Assembly: GCA_937875395.1 (NCBI GenBank)
Contig: CALNCU010000227.1
Coordinates: forward strand, 1 to 64,000
Direction: 5' to 3'
DNA: 64,000 nt
From: an uncultured Armatimonadota bacterium
GTDB lineage: Bacteria > Armatimonadota > UBA5829 > DTJY01
The notes below the pieces were generated by a model. It was not told where the DNA came from, made no database searches, and saw only the letters and a program-made list of their open reading frames with translations. Each line of letters begins with the position of its first letter. The first letter of the stretch is position 1. Made by a program: the position numbers and the translations under genes. Shown piece by piece: positions 18,692 to 27,794 of the stretch.

Positions 18692-19585
18692 TTATGTATG
18701 ATAACACTTTGCAATGAATTCTGAAGGGCTTACGCCTTCTCTCCGTTTGAACAGGTAGCTGAAGTAGTGCTCATCATCATACCCAACCATATGCGCCACC
18801 TGGCTTATACTGCAATCGGTCTCAAGCATTAACCTCTTGGCTTCTGCTATTCGGTGATCTATTAGGTATTCTATTGGGGGTTTGCCTAGAATAGCTTTGA
18901 AAAGGTTGGTGAAGTAGCTGGGACTAAGATTGGCAATGGAGGCCAGCTCGTCTATTGTCATATCATTTGAGTAGTTTTCTACAATATATCTCTCCGCTCT
19001 AAGTATATTGCGTCTGCTTTTTAGGCGCTCAGGATTATCATCCTGTTCTGCATTTCTATGCTGTATAAGCATAAGCCCTAGGACGGACATGAGCTTGCCG
19101 TTTGCAAATATACAGGATTCAACGGCGTTCGATTTTAGCTTGGCTAGAAGAATATCTGCACAAAGAGATCTGGCCTCTACATCATTGTGCAGGCGTACAA
19201 GCCTGGGCCAGTTGCTGCCGTTTGCAAAGCGGGGGGTTACAGTCCTTACCAAGTCATTCTGGGAGAAGAAATCCATATGGATAAAGTAGCGGCCGAAGGG
19301 TACAGTGCCCAGCGCTTTTACATAGAATGACTCTCCAGGAAATACGGTAACTACATCGCCCTTCTCTATGGGGATTTCGTTTCCATCTATCACTATAATG
19401 CCTGTGCCCCTGTAGACAAGTTGCAGGTCATGATCCGGGATTGCCGGAGTCAGACGGCTGGCATTTCCGGGGTTTAATTCCATTCTGCCGGTAAATGCAA
19501 TATTCGGCGAGATTTTGGCTATGCTACATCCATCCAGATCATGCACTGTCTGCATTACTCTCCTCCGCAGGGGATCGCTCAGCAT
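18692..19585 (-). CDS. AraC family transcriptional regulator with cupin sensor domain
   Basis: 297 residues. The N-terminal half is a cupin-like beta barrel (GNASRLTPAIPDHDLQLVYRGTG, then EKGDVVTVFPGESF). The C-terminal half has two helix-turn-helix motifs, with TIDELASIANLSPSYFTNLFK and the recognition-domain end VGYDDEHYFSYLFKRREGVSP. Members bind a small ligand, often a sugar, and activate adjacent genes. Placement directly upstream of the pseudopilin and GH84-like genes in the same direction makes these the likely targets (inference). Confidence 0.9.
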   Translation of the reverse strand: MLSDPLRRRVMQTVHDLDGCSIAKISPNIAFTGRMELNPGNASRLTPAIPDHDLQLVYRGTGIIVIDGNEIPIEKGDVVTVFPGESFYVKALGTVPFGRYFIHMDFFSQNDLVRTVTPRFANGSNWPRLVRLHNDVEARSLCADILLAKLKSNAVESCIFANGKLMSVLGLMLIQHRNAEQDDNPERLKSRRNILRAERYIVENYSNDMTIDELASIANLSPSYFTNLFKAILGKPPIEYLIDHRIAEAKRLMLETDCSISQVAHMVGYDDEHYFSYLFKRREGVSPSEFIAKCYHT

Positions 19586-19666
19586 TGTGTTGCTATATTA
19601 TAATCTATTTCAGAATTTTGGGGAAGATTGGATTAGGGGATTCCTGCTTTTGGCAGTTTTTATCCG

Positions 19667-19696
19667 TTGGCAAGCGGCAGGGCTGTGTGATATAAT
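19667..19696 (+). promoter_or_regulatory. Sigma-70-type promoter for hisF-hisI
   Basis: TTGGCA and a perfect TATAAT are separated by 18 bases; the -10 box ends 29 bases before the hisF ATG. Confidence 0.75.
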
Positions 19697-19725
19697 TTAC
19701 TGTTTAATGTATGCTGGAGAAGTAA

Positions 19726-20496
19726 ATGCTTGCAAAACGAATAATCCCCTGTTTTGATGTAAAAGAGGGCCGCGTGGTAAAGGGCACAAAGTTTGTGAAC
19801 CTGAAGGATGCCGGCGACCCGGTAGAACTTGCCGCCCTTTACGATAAAGAAGGCGCGGACGAGATAATCTTTCTTGATATTACAGCCAGCCACGAGAAGA
19901 GAAAGACTATTATAGACGTGGCAAGCCGCACGGCGGAACAGGTTTTTATACCGTTTACGGTGGGCGGCGGCATAAGCACGGTTGAAGATTTCAGGCAGAT
20001 TTTAAAGGTGGGGGCGGATAAGTGCTCTATAAACACCTCTGCCGTGCAGACCCCCAACCTTATAAGAGAAGCGGCGGATAAATTTGGCTCGCAGTGCGTG
20101 GTTGTGGCAATAGATGCCAAGCATAATGATTCCCGCCCCGGAAACTGGGAGGTCTACATTCACGGCGGCCGCACAGCCACGGGACTGGATGTCTTAAAAT
20201 GGGCCGAAGAGGTGGAAAAGCTGGGCGCCGGAGAGATCCTTCTTACCAGCATGGATGCAGACGGCACCAAGGCCGGGTATGATATCCCTCTCACCCGCGC
20301 CGTTGCAGATAGCGTGGGCATACCGGTAATTGCATCCGGGGGCGCAGGCACGCTTGAGCACCTGTATGATGGACTCACCGCCGGCGGAGCGGAGGCGGCC
20401 CTTATAGCCTCCATGGTTCACTACAAGATACACAGCATAAAAGAGATTAAAGATTACCTTGGCGCGCGCGGAATTGCGGTGCGTCCCGTTTTGTAA
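19726..20496 (+). CDS. hisF: Imidazole glycerol phosphate synthase cyclase subunit HisF
   Basis: 256 residues, the standard length. It starts [20 protein letters not shown] with catalytic Asp11, and the second catalytic Asp is in the [15 protein letters not shown] region. Phosphate-binding glycines are in TVGGGI and ASGGAG. HisF with HisH makes imidazole glycerol phosphate and AICAR in histidine synthesis. hisH is not in this window; hisI follows nine bases later. A GGAGAAG ribosome site precedes the ATG. Confidence 0.97.
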   Translation: MLAKRIIPCFDVKEGRVVKGTKFVNLKDAGDPVELAALYDKEGADEIIFLDITASHEKRKTIIDVASRTAEQVFIPFTVGGGISTVEDFRQILKVGADKCSINTSAVQTPNLIREAADKFGSQCVVVAIDAKHNDSRPGNWEVYIHGGRTATGLDVLKWAEEVEKLGAGEILLTSMDADGTKAGYDIPLTRAVADSVGIPVIASGGAGTLEHLYDGLTAGGAEAALIASMVHYKIHSIKEIKDYLGARGIAVRPVL

Positions 20497-20505
20497 GGAG
20501 AAGAT

Positions 20506-20889
20506 ATGCAGATTCCGGATGAGGTTAAATTTGGGGCGGACGGTCTTATCCCGGCTGTCATTCAGGATTCGCACGACGGCCAGGTGCTTATGGTAGGCTT
20601 TATGAACCGCGATGCGCTTGAAAAGACTCTTGCAGAAGGCAAGGTCTGCTTCTGGAGCAGATCCCGGCAGAAATTCTGGCTTAAAGGAGAATCTTCCGGC
20701 AATTTCCTTTTGGTAAAAGAGGTGCTGGTAAACTGCTACGTTGATTCCCTTCTTATAAAGGCAGAGCCGGTAGGCCCCACATGCCATAACGGTTACCAGA
20801 GCTGCTATTACAGAAAGATAGAAGAGGACGGCAGCCTAAAGATAATTGCCCCGCAGCTCTTCAACCCAAAGGACGTCTACGGGAAGTGA
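20506..20889 (+). CDS. hisI: Phosphoribosyl-AMP cyclohydrolase
   Basis: 127 residues. The metal-binding and active-site motifs are all seen: VGFMNRDALEKTL, FWSRSRQKFWLKGE and the cysteines in VNCYVDSLLIKAEPVGPTCH. It opens the purine ring of phosphoribosyl-AMP in histidine synthesis. This is the stand-alone HisI form without a fused HisE domain. An AAGGAG site lies between it and hisF, so the two are one operon. Confidence 0.96.
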   Translation: MQIPDEVKFGADGLIPAVIQDSHDGQVLMVGFMNRDALEKTLAEGKVCFWSRSRQKFWLKGESSGNFLLVKEVLVNCYVDSLLIKAEPVGPTCHNGYQSCYYRKIEEDGSLKIIAPQLFNPKDVYGK

Positions 20890-20905
20890 CGGGTGGCGGG
20901 GTGCC

Positions 20906-20934
20906 TTGACCAAACCCTTCAATTCTGATAAACT
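20906..20934 (+). promoter_or_regulatory. Sigma-70-type promoter for the PorD-like gene
   Basis: TTGACC, a 17-base spacer and TAAACT lie about 100 bases upstream of the ferredoxin start, leaving an untranslated leader of roughly 95 bases. Confidence 0.6.
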
Positions 20935-21033
20935 AATATGGTTTTGAGTTCCGGCCAATGTATTTGGCAGGCGGAACGGAGTATATTTAGATTTGGCCCT
21001 GCAAAACGGGTTTCAATAGCATAGGAGAAATCT

Positions 21034-21372
21034 ATGGCAACAGATGTAAAATCAAAGAAGGACGTCGAAGAGAAAAAGGAGCCGGGCTGGAAGGATCTCC
21101 CCATAGGTGGGCTGATAGAGAAGCCGGGCACGTCTGAGGCATACAAGACCGGTGACTGGCGCACCCAGCGCCCGGTATGGGATTCTGAAAAGTGTATAAA
21201 CTGCCTTATCTGCTGGATATACTGCCCGGACAGCGCAGTTATAGTGGAAGACGGCAAGGTAAAGGGTATAGATCTTGACCACTGCAAAGGTTGCGGCATC
21301 TGCGCACAGGAGTGCCCGCCCAAGTGCAAGGCATATACTATGGTGAACGAGTCTGAGTTCCGCGGCAAGTAA
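21034..21372 (+). CDS. PorD-like 2x[4Fe-4S] ferredoxin, delta subunit of 2-oxoacid:ferredoxin oxidoreductase
   Basis: 112 residues. Two cysteine clusters, [12 protein letters not shown] and [12 protein letters not shown], bind two [4Fe-4S] centres. The N-terminal 50 residues include [13 protein letters not shown], which is characteristic of the delta subunit of pyruvate or related 2-oxoacid oxidoreductases rather than free ferredoxins. The alpha, beta and gamma subunit genes are not next to it. It has its own promoter and a terminator downstream, so it is expressed as a single gene. Proof that it serves POR is lacking. Confidence 0.85.
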   Translation: MATDVKSKKDVEEKKEPGWKDLPIGGLIEKPGTSEAYKTGDWRTQRPVWDSEKCINCLICWIYCPDSAVIVEDGKVKGIDLDHCKGCGICAQECPPKCKAYTMVNESEFRGK

Positions 21373-21383
21373 ACCGCATATAT

Positions 21384-21565
21384 ATTAGTACTCTGTAAAC
21401 CTGGATTTGCAAGTTCAAACAAGGCTTCGGCAGCGACGTGCTTTGCACTCTGCGACCGAAGTATCGCCCCGGGGGATTTTTACCGTCCTGGGCTTCGGCA
21501 GCGGTGTGCCAAGGCACTCTTCGGCCGAAATATCATCAACCATAGTTAAATTGGTGAAGCACTAG
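21384..21565. repeat. MITE-like palindromic element, two hairpin units (copy 1)
   Basis: Contains GATTTGCAAGTTCAAACA, then two units of about 42 bases, each beginning GCTTCGGCAGCG and ending CGAAGTATC or CGAAATATC (21424-21465 and 21492-21534), then an end with CACTAG. The apex of unit one is GTGC-TTT-GCAC and of unit two GTGCC-AA-GGCAC, so pairing is kept despite base changes. The reverse complement of 63778-63937 aligns along its length. No protein is encoded. Confidence 0.75.
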
Positions 21566-21574
21566 ATTAGAGAA

Positions 21575-21610
21575 GCCATCCGTTTCTGTAACAACGGGTG
21601 GCTTTTTGTT
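21575..21610 (+). terminator. Rho-independent terminator after the PorD-like gene
   Basis: GCCATCCGTT pairs with AACGGGTGGC (one G-T pair) and is followed by TTTTTG. The MITE-like element sits between the gene and this terminator. Confidence 0.75.
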
Positions 21611-21619
21611 TGCCGGCTT

Positions 21620-23941
21620 TTATGACTTTGCCAATTTTTGCTCGCCCTGTGTTCCCTCGTCACGTTTAACAACAAGAAGGGCTATGTCATCCTGTATCCT
21701 GCCGCCGCAATACCCGCAAACGGCCGAATGCACCACCTGCGCAATCTTCTCCGGTGGATGGATGCGCGCTCTGCTCACCACTTCTGCCAGGCGTTCCGTC
21801 TCAAACGGGCGGCGGTTTCTTCTGGCTTCAATTACGCCGTCCGTATAGCAGATGAGTACGTCGCCGTCATGCAGCGTGCACTCGGCGCTTGGATATTCCT
21901 TATCCATAAAGATGCCCAGCGGCGGGGCAGGGCCGGCATCGGAGAGCCACCTTATGCTGCCATCTGCATTTGCAACCAGGCCTGGCGGATGACCGGCATT
22001 TGCATATACCAGCCGCCCGGTATCCGGGTCCAGAATGCCAAAGAACATTGTAACAAACCCCAGGTCGCTGCCTATATCTACAAGGGCGTTGTTGGTTCTT
22101 TTAAGGATTACGGATGGGTCTGAATCCTCGTAGGAATAGGCTCTTAAGGTGTATTTGCCCATGGCCGTAAAGACCGCTGCTTCCAACCCCTTCCCGGAGA
22201 CATCTGCCGTCACCAGCCCTATCCGTCCGTCCGGCAGGTTTATAATGTCATAAAAATCTCCGCCCAGGTCTGATACCTCAAGCGCTGCAAAGTATGCGCT
22301 GGCCAGACTGAACTTTCCCACGCTCTCCGGTACGGAAGGCAGCATATTCTTTTGAAGTGACTGCCCAATATTCATCCACTTTTCAAAGGCCTCTGCATTC
22401 TCTATGGCCGCTGCCGCCAGAGATGCCATCTCCGTTGCAGATTCCACGGTGTCCTTGTCCAGATGAAGATTGTTTCCGGGGTTATCCAGGATAGCCAGGC
22501 CTACCGGGTGCTTGCGATATATAAGCGGCAACGCGGCGAATCTTTCCAGGCCAAGGTGCAGGGCAAGTGTTCTTGGCATATGATGGCTGTCGGCATTAAA
22601 GGTTAATATGGCCGGAGCTTTTGCTTTTTCAAACTGCAGAAGGTAGGATGAATCTATCACCAAGCTGTCAAACTGCTGGCTATCGGCAAGCCCGTATCCG
22701 GCGGCAAGAACCAGCTTGCATCCCCTTTTAAGCATAATGGCACACCGTTTTACACCGCATTCAGATGCCAGAGCCTTTGCAATTATCTTAAGACGTTTGT
22801 TAAGATCGGCATGCACTATTATCCCCTGCGCCACGGAGTAGAGAGATGAGGCTCTCTCTGCCAGGCGGCGCTCGGCGGACAGGGTTATATGCAAAGCATC
22901 TGTCCTCTCTTTTAAATCCTGGGCCATCTGGTTAAAACTTTGCGCAAGTACCTCCAGCTCGTCACCGGTTTTTACATCTGCACGGGCATCAAAATTGCCG
23001 TTTCCAAACTCTCTGGCAGTCCTTGAAAGACGCCGGACGGGCCGGGCAAGCTTGGCCCCTATGCGGCTTGCAAGGGCTGCGGTAATGCTTGCAGTGAGGA
23101 ATACCATGCCAAGCAGTATGCAGATATACCGCCGGTGTATTGAGAACAGGTGCCTCTCCGGAAGCAGGGTCAGCGCCGCCCATTCTGTATTAGGCACGGG
23201 TATTAAGGAGCCTATTGCAGTAGTGCCGTCCGGCAGCCTGAATTTGCTGCCGCGGGAGGCATGGTGCAAGTCGGAGACGCGGCGAATGCTACCCCACGGC
23301 GCAGATTTTGCAATTCCCCTTGAAAGGATAGCTTTACCTTCACCATCTATAAACGCAAGGCCGGGTATACCCTCGCTTAGATTCCGGGAGAGCATGGTAT
23401 CTATAATATCTTCGCAGGAAACGCCTACAACCACGCCGCAAAGCCTCCCCTTACCGTCCTTTACTGCCGAAGCCACGCAAAAGATGTTTCCGCCGGGCAT
23501 GCCGGAATCAACTCCGCAGCCGACTGCTATATCTTCTCCGTCAAATATCCTTTTTGCAAGGTCGTGCATGGTGGATTTCAGCGTTGTTAAGTACGGGGCA
23601 TCGGCGGCGACTACTCGTCCGTGTGCATCCAATACCATGCAATGGATAAGCTTTTCGCTCTGTATCACTGCGCCGGATAGATACGCCTTCCCCAGCTCTC
23701 CGCGGCCTGCACCTTTCTGCAGGAGTGTTGCTCCCAGCGCGCGCTCAAGTTCCGCCATATCCATAAGATATGATGAGCACGCGGCGGCTGCTTCCAAAGC
23801 CTTGTTCTGCTGGACTGCAAGCATTCTGTGGCGGTGTTCTTTGTATCTGGAAATTTGAGAGACGATGCTGCATGTGAGCGAAGGTAGTACCACAATTATG
23901 CATGCCAGCAGCAGCTTGTAACGTAGACTTGAAGTATGCAT
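21620..23941 (-). CDS. Membrane receptor phosphatase: extracellular sensor, HAMP, GAF and SpoIIE/PP2C domain
   Basis: 773 residues. A first membrane helix (about 8-28) is followed by an extracytoplasmic Cache-like sensor, a second helix (ICILLGMVFLTASITAAL, near 275-295), a HAMP linker (PVRRLSRTAREFGNG), a GAF domain and a C-terminal PP2C-type phosphatase. The phosphatase metal-site motifs are SDLGGDFYD, ADVSGKGLEAA, ANAGHPPG and YTDGVIEA. Proteins of this RsbU-like design dephosphorylate an anti-sigma antagonist and thereby release an alternative sigma factor or other partner. No STAS or anti-sigma kinase gene lies next to it, so the partner is unknown. Confidence 0.92.
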   Translation of the reverse strand: MHTSSLRYKLLLACIIVVLPSLTCSIVSQISRYKEHRHRMLAVQQNKALEAAAACSSYLMDMAELERALGATLLQKGAGRGELGKAYLSGAVIQSEKLIHCMVLDAHGRVVAADAPYLTTLKSTMHDLAKRIFDGEDIAVGCGVDSGMPGGNIFCVASAVKDGKGRLCGVVVGVSCEDIIDTMLSRNLSEGIPGLAFIDGEGKAILSRGIAKSAPWGSIRRVSDLHHASRGSKFRLPDGTTAIGSLIPVPNTEWAALTLLPERHLFSIHRRYICILLGMVFLTASITAALASRIGAKLARPVRRLSRTAREFGNGNFDARADVKTGDELEVLAQSFNQMAQDLKERTDALHITLSAERRLAERASSLYSVAQGIIVHADLNKRLKIIAKALASECGVKRCAIMLKRGCKLVLAAGYGLADSQQFDSLVIDSSYLLQFEKAKAPAILTFNADSHHMPRTLALHLGLERFAALPLIYRKHPVGLAILDNPGNNLHLDKDTVESATEMASLAAAAIENAEAFEKWMNIGQSLQKNMLPSVPESVGKFSLASAYFAALEVSDLGGDFYDIINLPDGRIGLVTADVSGKGLEAAVFTAMGKYTLRAYSYEDSDPSVILKRTNNALVDIGSDLGFVTMFFGILDPDTGRLVYANAGHPPGLVANADGSIRWLSDAGPAPPLGIFMDKEYPSAECTLHDGDVLICYTDGVIEARRNRRPFETERLAEVVSRARIHPPEKIAQVVHSAVCGYCGGRIQDDIALLVVKRDEGTQGEQKLAKS

Positions 23942-24110
23942 TATTCACCAGAATGCAAAAGTGTTGAAGCTTATGAACTTTGCAGTAAGCCATGTATGGA
24001 TAGGCGGTTGCCAATAGCTATAGTATTATATTACCCATTACTCTATATATTAAACCATTGTTTCCATAAAGGCAGATTGGGCGTATAATAAGCAAATAGA
24101 AAGGATACAG

Positions 24111-25307
24111 ATGTCTGAACGCAAGAGCAACCGGTTTGGAATAAACCGTACGGTGCTTGTGCTGGGGTTTGTCAGCCTGCTCACGGATATTTCCAGCGAA
24201 GGGATATATCCACTTATACCGCTCTTTCTAACCAATGTGCTGCATACGCAGATACTTGCTGTTGGGCTTATAGAGGGGATAGCAGAGAGTACGGCAAGCG
24301 TGCTGCGAGTGTTCTCCGGGTGGCTCTCCGACAGGCTGGGGAGCCGAAAATGGATTATTGTGGCAGGCTACGGGCTTTCGTCGGTCAGCAAACCGTTCCT
24401 TGCCTGGTCAACCAGCTGGCCGCAGGTCTTTGGGATCAGGTTTGCAGACCGCTTGGGGAAGGGGATTAGAACCGCGCCGCGGGATGCGCTTATAGCAGAT
24501 GTGGCTCCACCCCACTCAAGGGGATTAGCCTTTGGTTTCCACCGGGCAATGGATACGCTGGGAGCCGTGGGAGGCCCGCTCATTGCTTTCTGGCTCCTGA
24601 AATCCATGCATTTGGGATACAGGAGCATCTTTCTGCTCTCCGCCGTACCTGCCCTGCTTTCCATAGCCATACTTCTAATCTTTATAAGAGAGCCCGTTCA
24701 TCGCGCGCGCATAAACGGCGCCCTTCCATCCTTTAAGTTATCGTCCCTAAGCAGTAGTTTCAAGCGGTTCCTTTTTATCTCCGTGATCTTCTCCCTTGGC
24801 AATTCAAGCGATGCCTTTCTTATACTCAGGGCGCAGAATATTGGTGTTGGGGCAGAGCGTGTGCTTCTTATATATGTGCTCTTTAATAGTGTGGAGGCGG
24901 CGCTTGCCACTTTTGCCGGTGCAGTATCTGATAAGTTTGGAAGAAAAAGGGTAATACTTACGGGTTACATTGTGTTTGCTGCAGTCTATGCCGGGTTTGG
25001 GCTTGCGCAGACTGCCGGGGAGGTGTGGATGCTCTTTGCGCTCTACGGATTGTACAACGCGCTCACCAACGGAGTGCAAAGAGCGTTTGCGGCAGATATT
25101 ATAGCCCCGGAATTCAGAGCCACGGGACTTGGATTATACCATACGCTTACCGGACTTTCGCTGCTCCCGGCAAGCCTACTTGCAGGGTATCTATGGAAAG
25201 CAATAAGTCCATCTGCGCCGTTCTTCTACGGCGCCGGCGCTGCCGTAGCTGCCGCCATACTCCTTGCCGTGCTGCTTAGAAGGCCTTCTACTTATACCGG
25301 TACGTAA
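24111..25307 (+). CDS. MFS transporter
   Basis: 398 residues with about twelve hydrophobic helices. The MFS loop between helices 2 and 3 reads [12 protein letters not shown], and its second-half copy is [31 protein letters not shown] is typical of a broad uncharacterised MFS subgroup. An AAAGGA ribosome site precedes the ATG and a TATAAT lies at 24084-24089. Substrate cannot be told from sequence. The last 20 bases overlap the end of infA on the opposite strand. Confidence 0.88.
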   Translation: MSERKSNRFGINRTVLVLGFVSLLTDISSEGIYPLIPLFLTNVLHTQILAVGLIEGIAESTASVLRVFSGWLSDRLGSRKWIIVAGYGLSSVSKPFLAWSTSWPQVFGIRFADRLGKGIRTAPRDALIADVAPPHSRGLAFGFHRAMDTLGAVGGPLIAFWLLKSMHLGYRSIFLLSAVPALLSIAILLIFIREPVHRARINGALPSFKLSSLSSSFKRFLFISVIFSLGNSSDAFLILRAQNIGVGAERVLLIYVLFNSVEAALATFAGAVSDKFGRKRVILTGYIVFAAVYAGFGLAQTAGEVWMLFALYGLYNALTNGVQRAFAADIIAPEFRATGLGLYHTLTGLSLLPASLLAGYLWKAISPSAPFFYGAGAAVAAAILLAVLLRRPSTYTGT

Positions 25308-25506
25308 TTCTGCCGCGGGTGAGATCGTAAGGAGAGAGTTCCACCTGCACCCTGTCTCCCGGCAGGATTCTGATAAAGTGCATTCTCATCTTGCCGGATA
25401 CGTGGGCAAGCACTTGATGCTCATTTTCAAGGGTTACTCTGAAAACGGCATTTGGAAGCGCCTCATCCACAACCCCTTCTACGCGTATTGCTTCTTCCTT
25501 GGGCAT
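25288..25506 (-). CDS. infA: Translation initiation factor IF-1
   Basis: 72 residues, exactly the usual size. It is one OB fold beginning [20 protein letters not shown] and containing [19 protein letters not shown] and [16 protein letters not shown]-1 blocks the ribosomal A site during initiation. A longer open frame runs upstream to 25668, but the ATG at 25506, with GAGGTGG eight bases before it, yields the canonical protein. The gene stands apart from any ribosomal protein cluster, and its 3' end overlaps the convergent MFS gene by 20 bases. Confidence 0.95.
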   Translation of the reverse strand: MPKEEAIRVEGVVDEALPNAVFRVTLENEHQVLAHVSGKMRMHFIRILPGDRVQVELSPYDLTRGRITYRYK

Positions 25507-25741
25507 ACCTTTAACCACCTCTGGATAATTATAATCTGGTACTCCGCCAAAAAAGTTATGATGGTTAAGGCCATGGTGCGCCTTGCGGCTTATGTGCCGA
25601 AGCATCAACCCTGTAATTTGGCAAAGTATTAACGGAACCGGTAAGCAATGCCGCCTGCCGGCCCTCAATGGTTAAATGTTCAACAATTAAGCGTATATGT
25701 CCTTCTTGGATAAAAAATATAGTAAATTATGCCGCCTGTTG

Positions 25742-26218
25742 CTAAAAACTAAACGAAAGCCCCGCGCCAATCCAAAGCATATCCGGGTCTGACACCCATT
25801 TTATTGGGTTGAACTCTGTGCTCAGGCTGGTAGCTTTAAGGGTTATTGAGACCCCTGCAGAGGACTTTACTATCCCCATGCCAACTTCCAAGCCGCTAAC
25901 AAATCCCCTGCTGAACGGAGGATTATCGGCAGTTGGGTCTACATACCCTATGGCAAGCCCCACGGATACGGGCAGAACCCCAAGTGCGTTGGATAGTCCG
26001 GCTGCCTGTATTAATCTGTATGATCCAGTACTTACATATGATATATCCGTTATCTCCGGCCTGCTTGTGATAAGCGAAACTCCCCATCCGCCGCTGGAGG
26101 TTTCAATATCCGCCACCCCAAAGGCGCTTACGCTCTGCCCCGCTGCAGGAGCGGCGCCTGCAAGCAAAAACAACCACAGCACAGGCAGAATCATAGCTTT
26201 TTCAAACAAATGCAACAT
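25742..26218 (-). CDS. Small secreted beta-barrel-like envelope protein, unknown function
   Basis: 158 residues. A signal peptide (residues 1-28, ending AAPAAGQS) precedes about 130 residues rich in Gly, Ser and alternating hydrophobics, ending WIGAGLSFSF. A terminal Phe after an amphipathic strand is typical of outer-membrane barrels, which supports a diderm envelope, but the protein is short for a barrel and the family is not recognised. It is preceded by a GGAGGGCTGA ribosome site and stands alone. Confidence 0.6.
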   Translation of the reverse strand: MLHLFEKAMILPVLWLFLLAGAAPAAGQSVSAFGVADIETSSGGWGVSLITSRPEITDISYVSTGSYRLIQAAGLSNALGVLPVSVGLAIGYVDPTADNPPFSRGFVSGLEVGMGIVKSSAGVSITLKATSLSTEFNPIKWVSDPDMLWIGAGLSFSF

Positions 26219-26459
26219 ATCAGCCCTCCTGTCCGTTCATGAAAACGCAAATGCCGTGTGTGCAGATATACCCGGGTATGTGCGGGTATACTGAATATAG
26301 GTAATAACTACAATATACAGGTTACCCAACAATGCAGATAAACAATACCGGGAGGCAAGCTAGGCATGGGTTACAAGGCAATAATCTCTGTTGCAGATAA
26401 AGTCTGCCTTGGGCCTGCCGGATACCTGGAAAAAGGCAGGCATGCAGGGGATTTAAAGA
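26219..26459. other. Intergenic region upstream of the small envelope protein
   Basis: 240 bases with no supported gene. It contains TATACCCGGGTATG near 26270, a short palindrome, and GCCTGCC/GGCAGGC (26413-26441), a hairpin after the M16 pair with no T-run. A promoter for the small envelope gene must lie here but was not pinned down. Confidence 0.4.
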
Positions 26460-27788
26460 TTAGTTATTTGTACGTTCCCTGCCCAGCAGGGTTATAGTTG
26501 AAGGGTCTTTCAAGTACTTTTTGGCAGCCCTAAGCACGTCTTCGCGGGTTACCGCGCGCACCCTGTCTGCGTACAGAAAATCGCTCTGGTAACCCAGGCC
26601 TATTGCCTCAGCCCACCCAAGCGCAAAGGCCCGGTCGCGGGTTCGTTCGTGGCTGAGGGCATGCCGCCCTATAAGGTATCCCTTAGCTCGCATAAGGTCT
26701 GCATCCGTAAAGGCGCCGGAGCGTAATTCTTCCACCTTGCGCAGAATGGTTTCCTTAACGGATTTTACAGTCTGCGGCGTGCATCTTCCGGCATCCAGCC
26801 CAACATAGGCTACCAGATGACTTGCCCACCTGAGCGCCGGGTACAGGCTTCCTACCTGGTAACCTATGCCCTGCCGCTCCCTGAGTTCTGTGAACAGAAG
26901 AGAGCTTTTGTTTCCGCCAAGAAGAACATTTGCCACGCACATGGGCGCATAATCCGGGCCGTCCAACCCGGGCGCGGGATATCCCACCATAACATAAGAT
27001 GCCGGTGTAGTTGATTCTATTGATATCTCCCTGGGGGTGTATTTAGGCTGGGTGGGTTGCGCGTGCGTGCGGAACCTTGGCATGCTCCCAAAGCTTATGC
27101 CTACCTGGCGTTCTACACTGGCCGGGTCTACATCTCCCACAACAGAGATTACTATCCTGTCTGCAGAGAAGTTTCTTTCATAGAAATCCGCTATCTGGTT
27201 GCGGGATATTGCCTGAAGGGCGGAAGGGCTGCCAAGGTAGGAGCGGCCGTAGATTCCTCCGTTATGCAATGCTCCGCGGATGGCGGTGTAGGCTTTGTTA
27301 AACGGGTCTTCCTCCTGCTCCTTTATCTGTTTTAAGATGGACGACCGGGAGTACTCTATTGCCACGGAGTCCAGCCGGGAGTTCTTTATGGAGTCCGCTA
27401 TCAAGCTTATGGCCTCTTCGCAGAAGGATGGGAGAGTTACTGCATGCACCTCAAGATAGTTCCACTGCCAGATGGAGTGTATGTTCCCTCCCACGCCGGA
27501 TACAAGCCGCGCCAGTTTTATGTTGGAGTGCGTTGTAGTCCCTGCAAGGATAGACCCTGCAAGGAGCTGGCCTATGCCGGCGTTTGCGGGGGTTTCATCT
27601 GCGGCGCCCGTGCGGATAAAGACCTGTATTGCGGCCACCCGGGAGCCTTCTTCCGGGTGAATAAGCAGGGTTACGCCGTTTGCAAGTATCTGTTTTGTTA
27701 CTCCGCCGGTCTCATAGACCGCGCCCGCCCCGGCCTGCAGGGAGAGGAATGTTGCCAATATGCAGATGGTGAGTAATAGCTTTCTCAT
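26460..27788 (-). CDS. M16 family peptidase-like protein, catalytically inactive partner
   Basis: 442 residues with a signal peptide. It has the M16 fold throughout (IQVFIRTGAADETPANAGIG, later VVGDVDPASVERQ), but the zinc motif HxxEH is absent: the equivalent position reads GQLLAGSIL. In bacterial M16B pairs one subunit is active and the other supports substrate binding, as in mitochondrial processing peptidase. It starts six bases after the stop of the active subunit, so the two are co-expressed. Loss of the motif looks like specialisation, not decay, because the frame is intact. Confidence 0.88.
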   Translation of the reverse strand: MRKLLLTICILATFLSLQAGAGAVYETGGVTKQILANGVTLLIHPEEGSRVAAIQVFIRTGAADETPANAGIGQLLAGSILAGTTTHSNIKLARLVSGVGGNIHSIWQWNYLEVHAVTLPSFCEEAISLIADSIKNSRLDSVAIEYSRSSILKQIKEQEEDPFNKAYTAIRGALHNGGIYGRSYLGSPSALQAISRNQIADFYERNFSADRIVISVVGDVDPASVERQVGISFGSMPRFRTHAQPTQPKYTPREISIESTTPASYVMVGYPAPGLDGPDYAPMCVANVLLGGNKSSLLFTELRERQGIGYQVGSLYPALRWASHLVAYVGLDAGRCTPQTVKSVKETILRKVEELRSGAFTDADLMRAKGYLIGRHALSHERTRDRAFALGWAEAIGLGYQSDFLYADRVRAVTREDVLRAAKKYLKDPSTITLLGRERTNN

Positions 27789-27794
27789 ATCAGC

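Noticed and set aside
26366..26497. 43-codon plus-strand ORF with a GGGAGG upstream
   Set aside because: It runs into the end of the M16 gene, has no recognisable features and the spacing is long; likely chance.
26460..27788. M16 gene without HxxEH as a pseudogene
   Set aside because: The frame is intact, length is normal and it is paired with an active subunit, a known arrangement.
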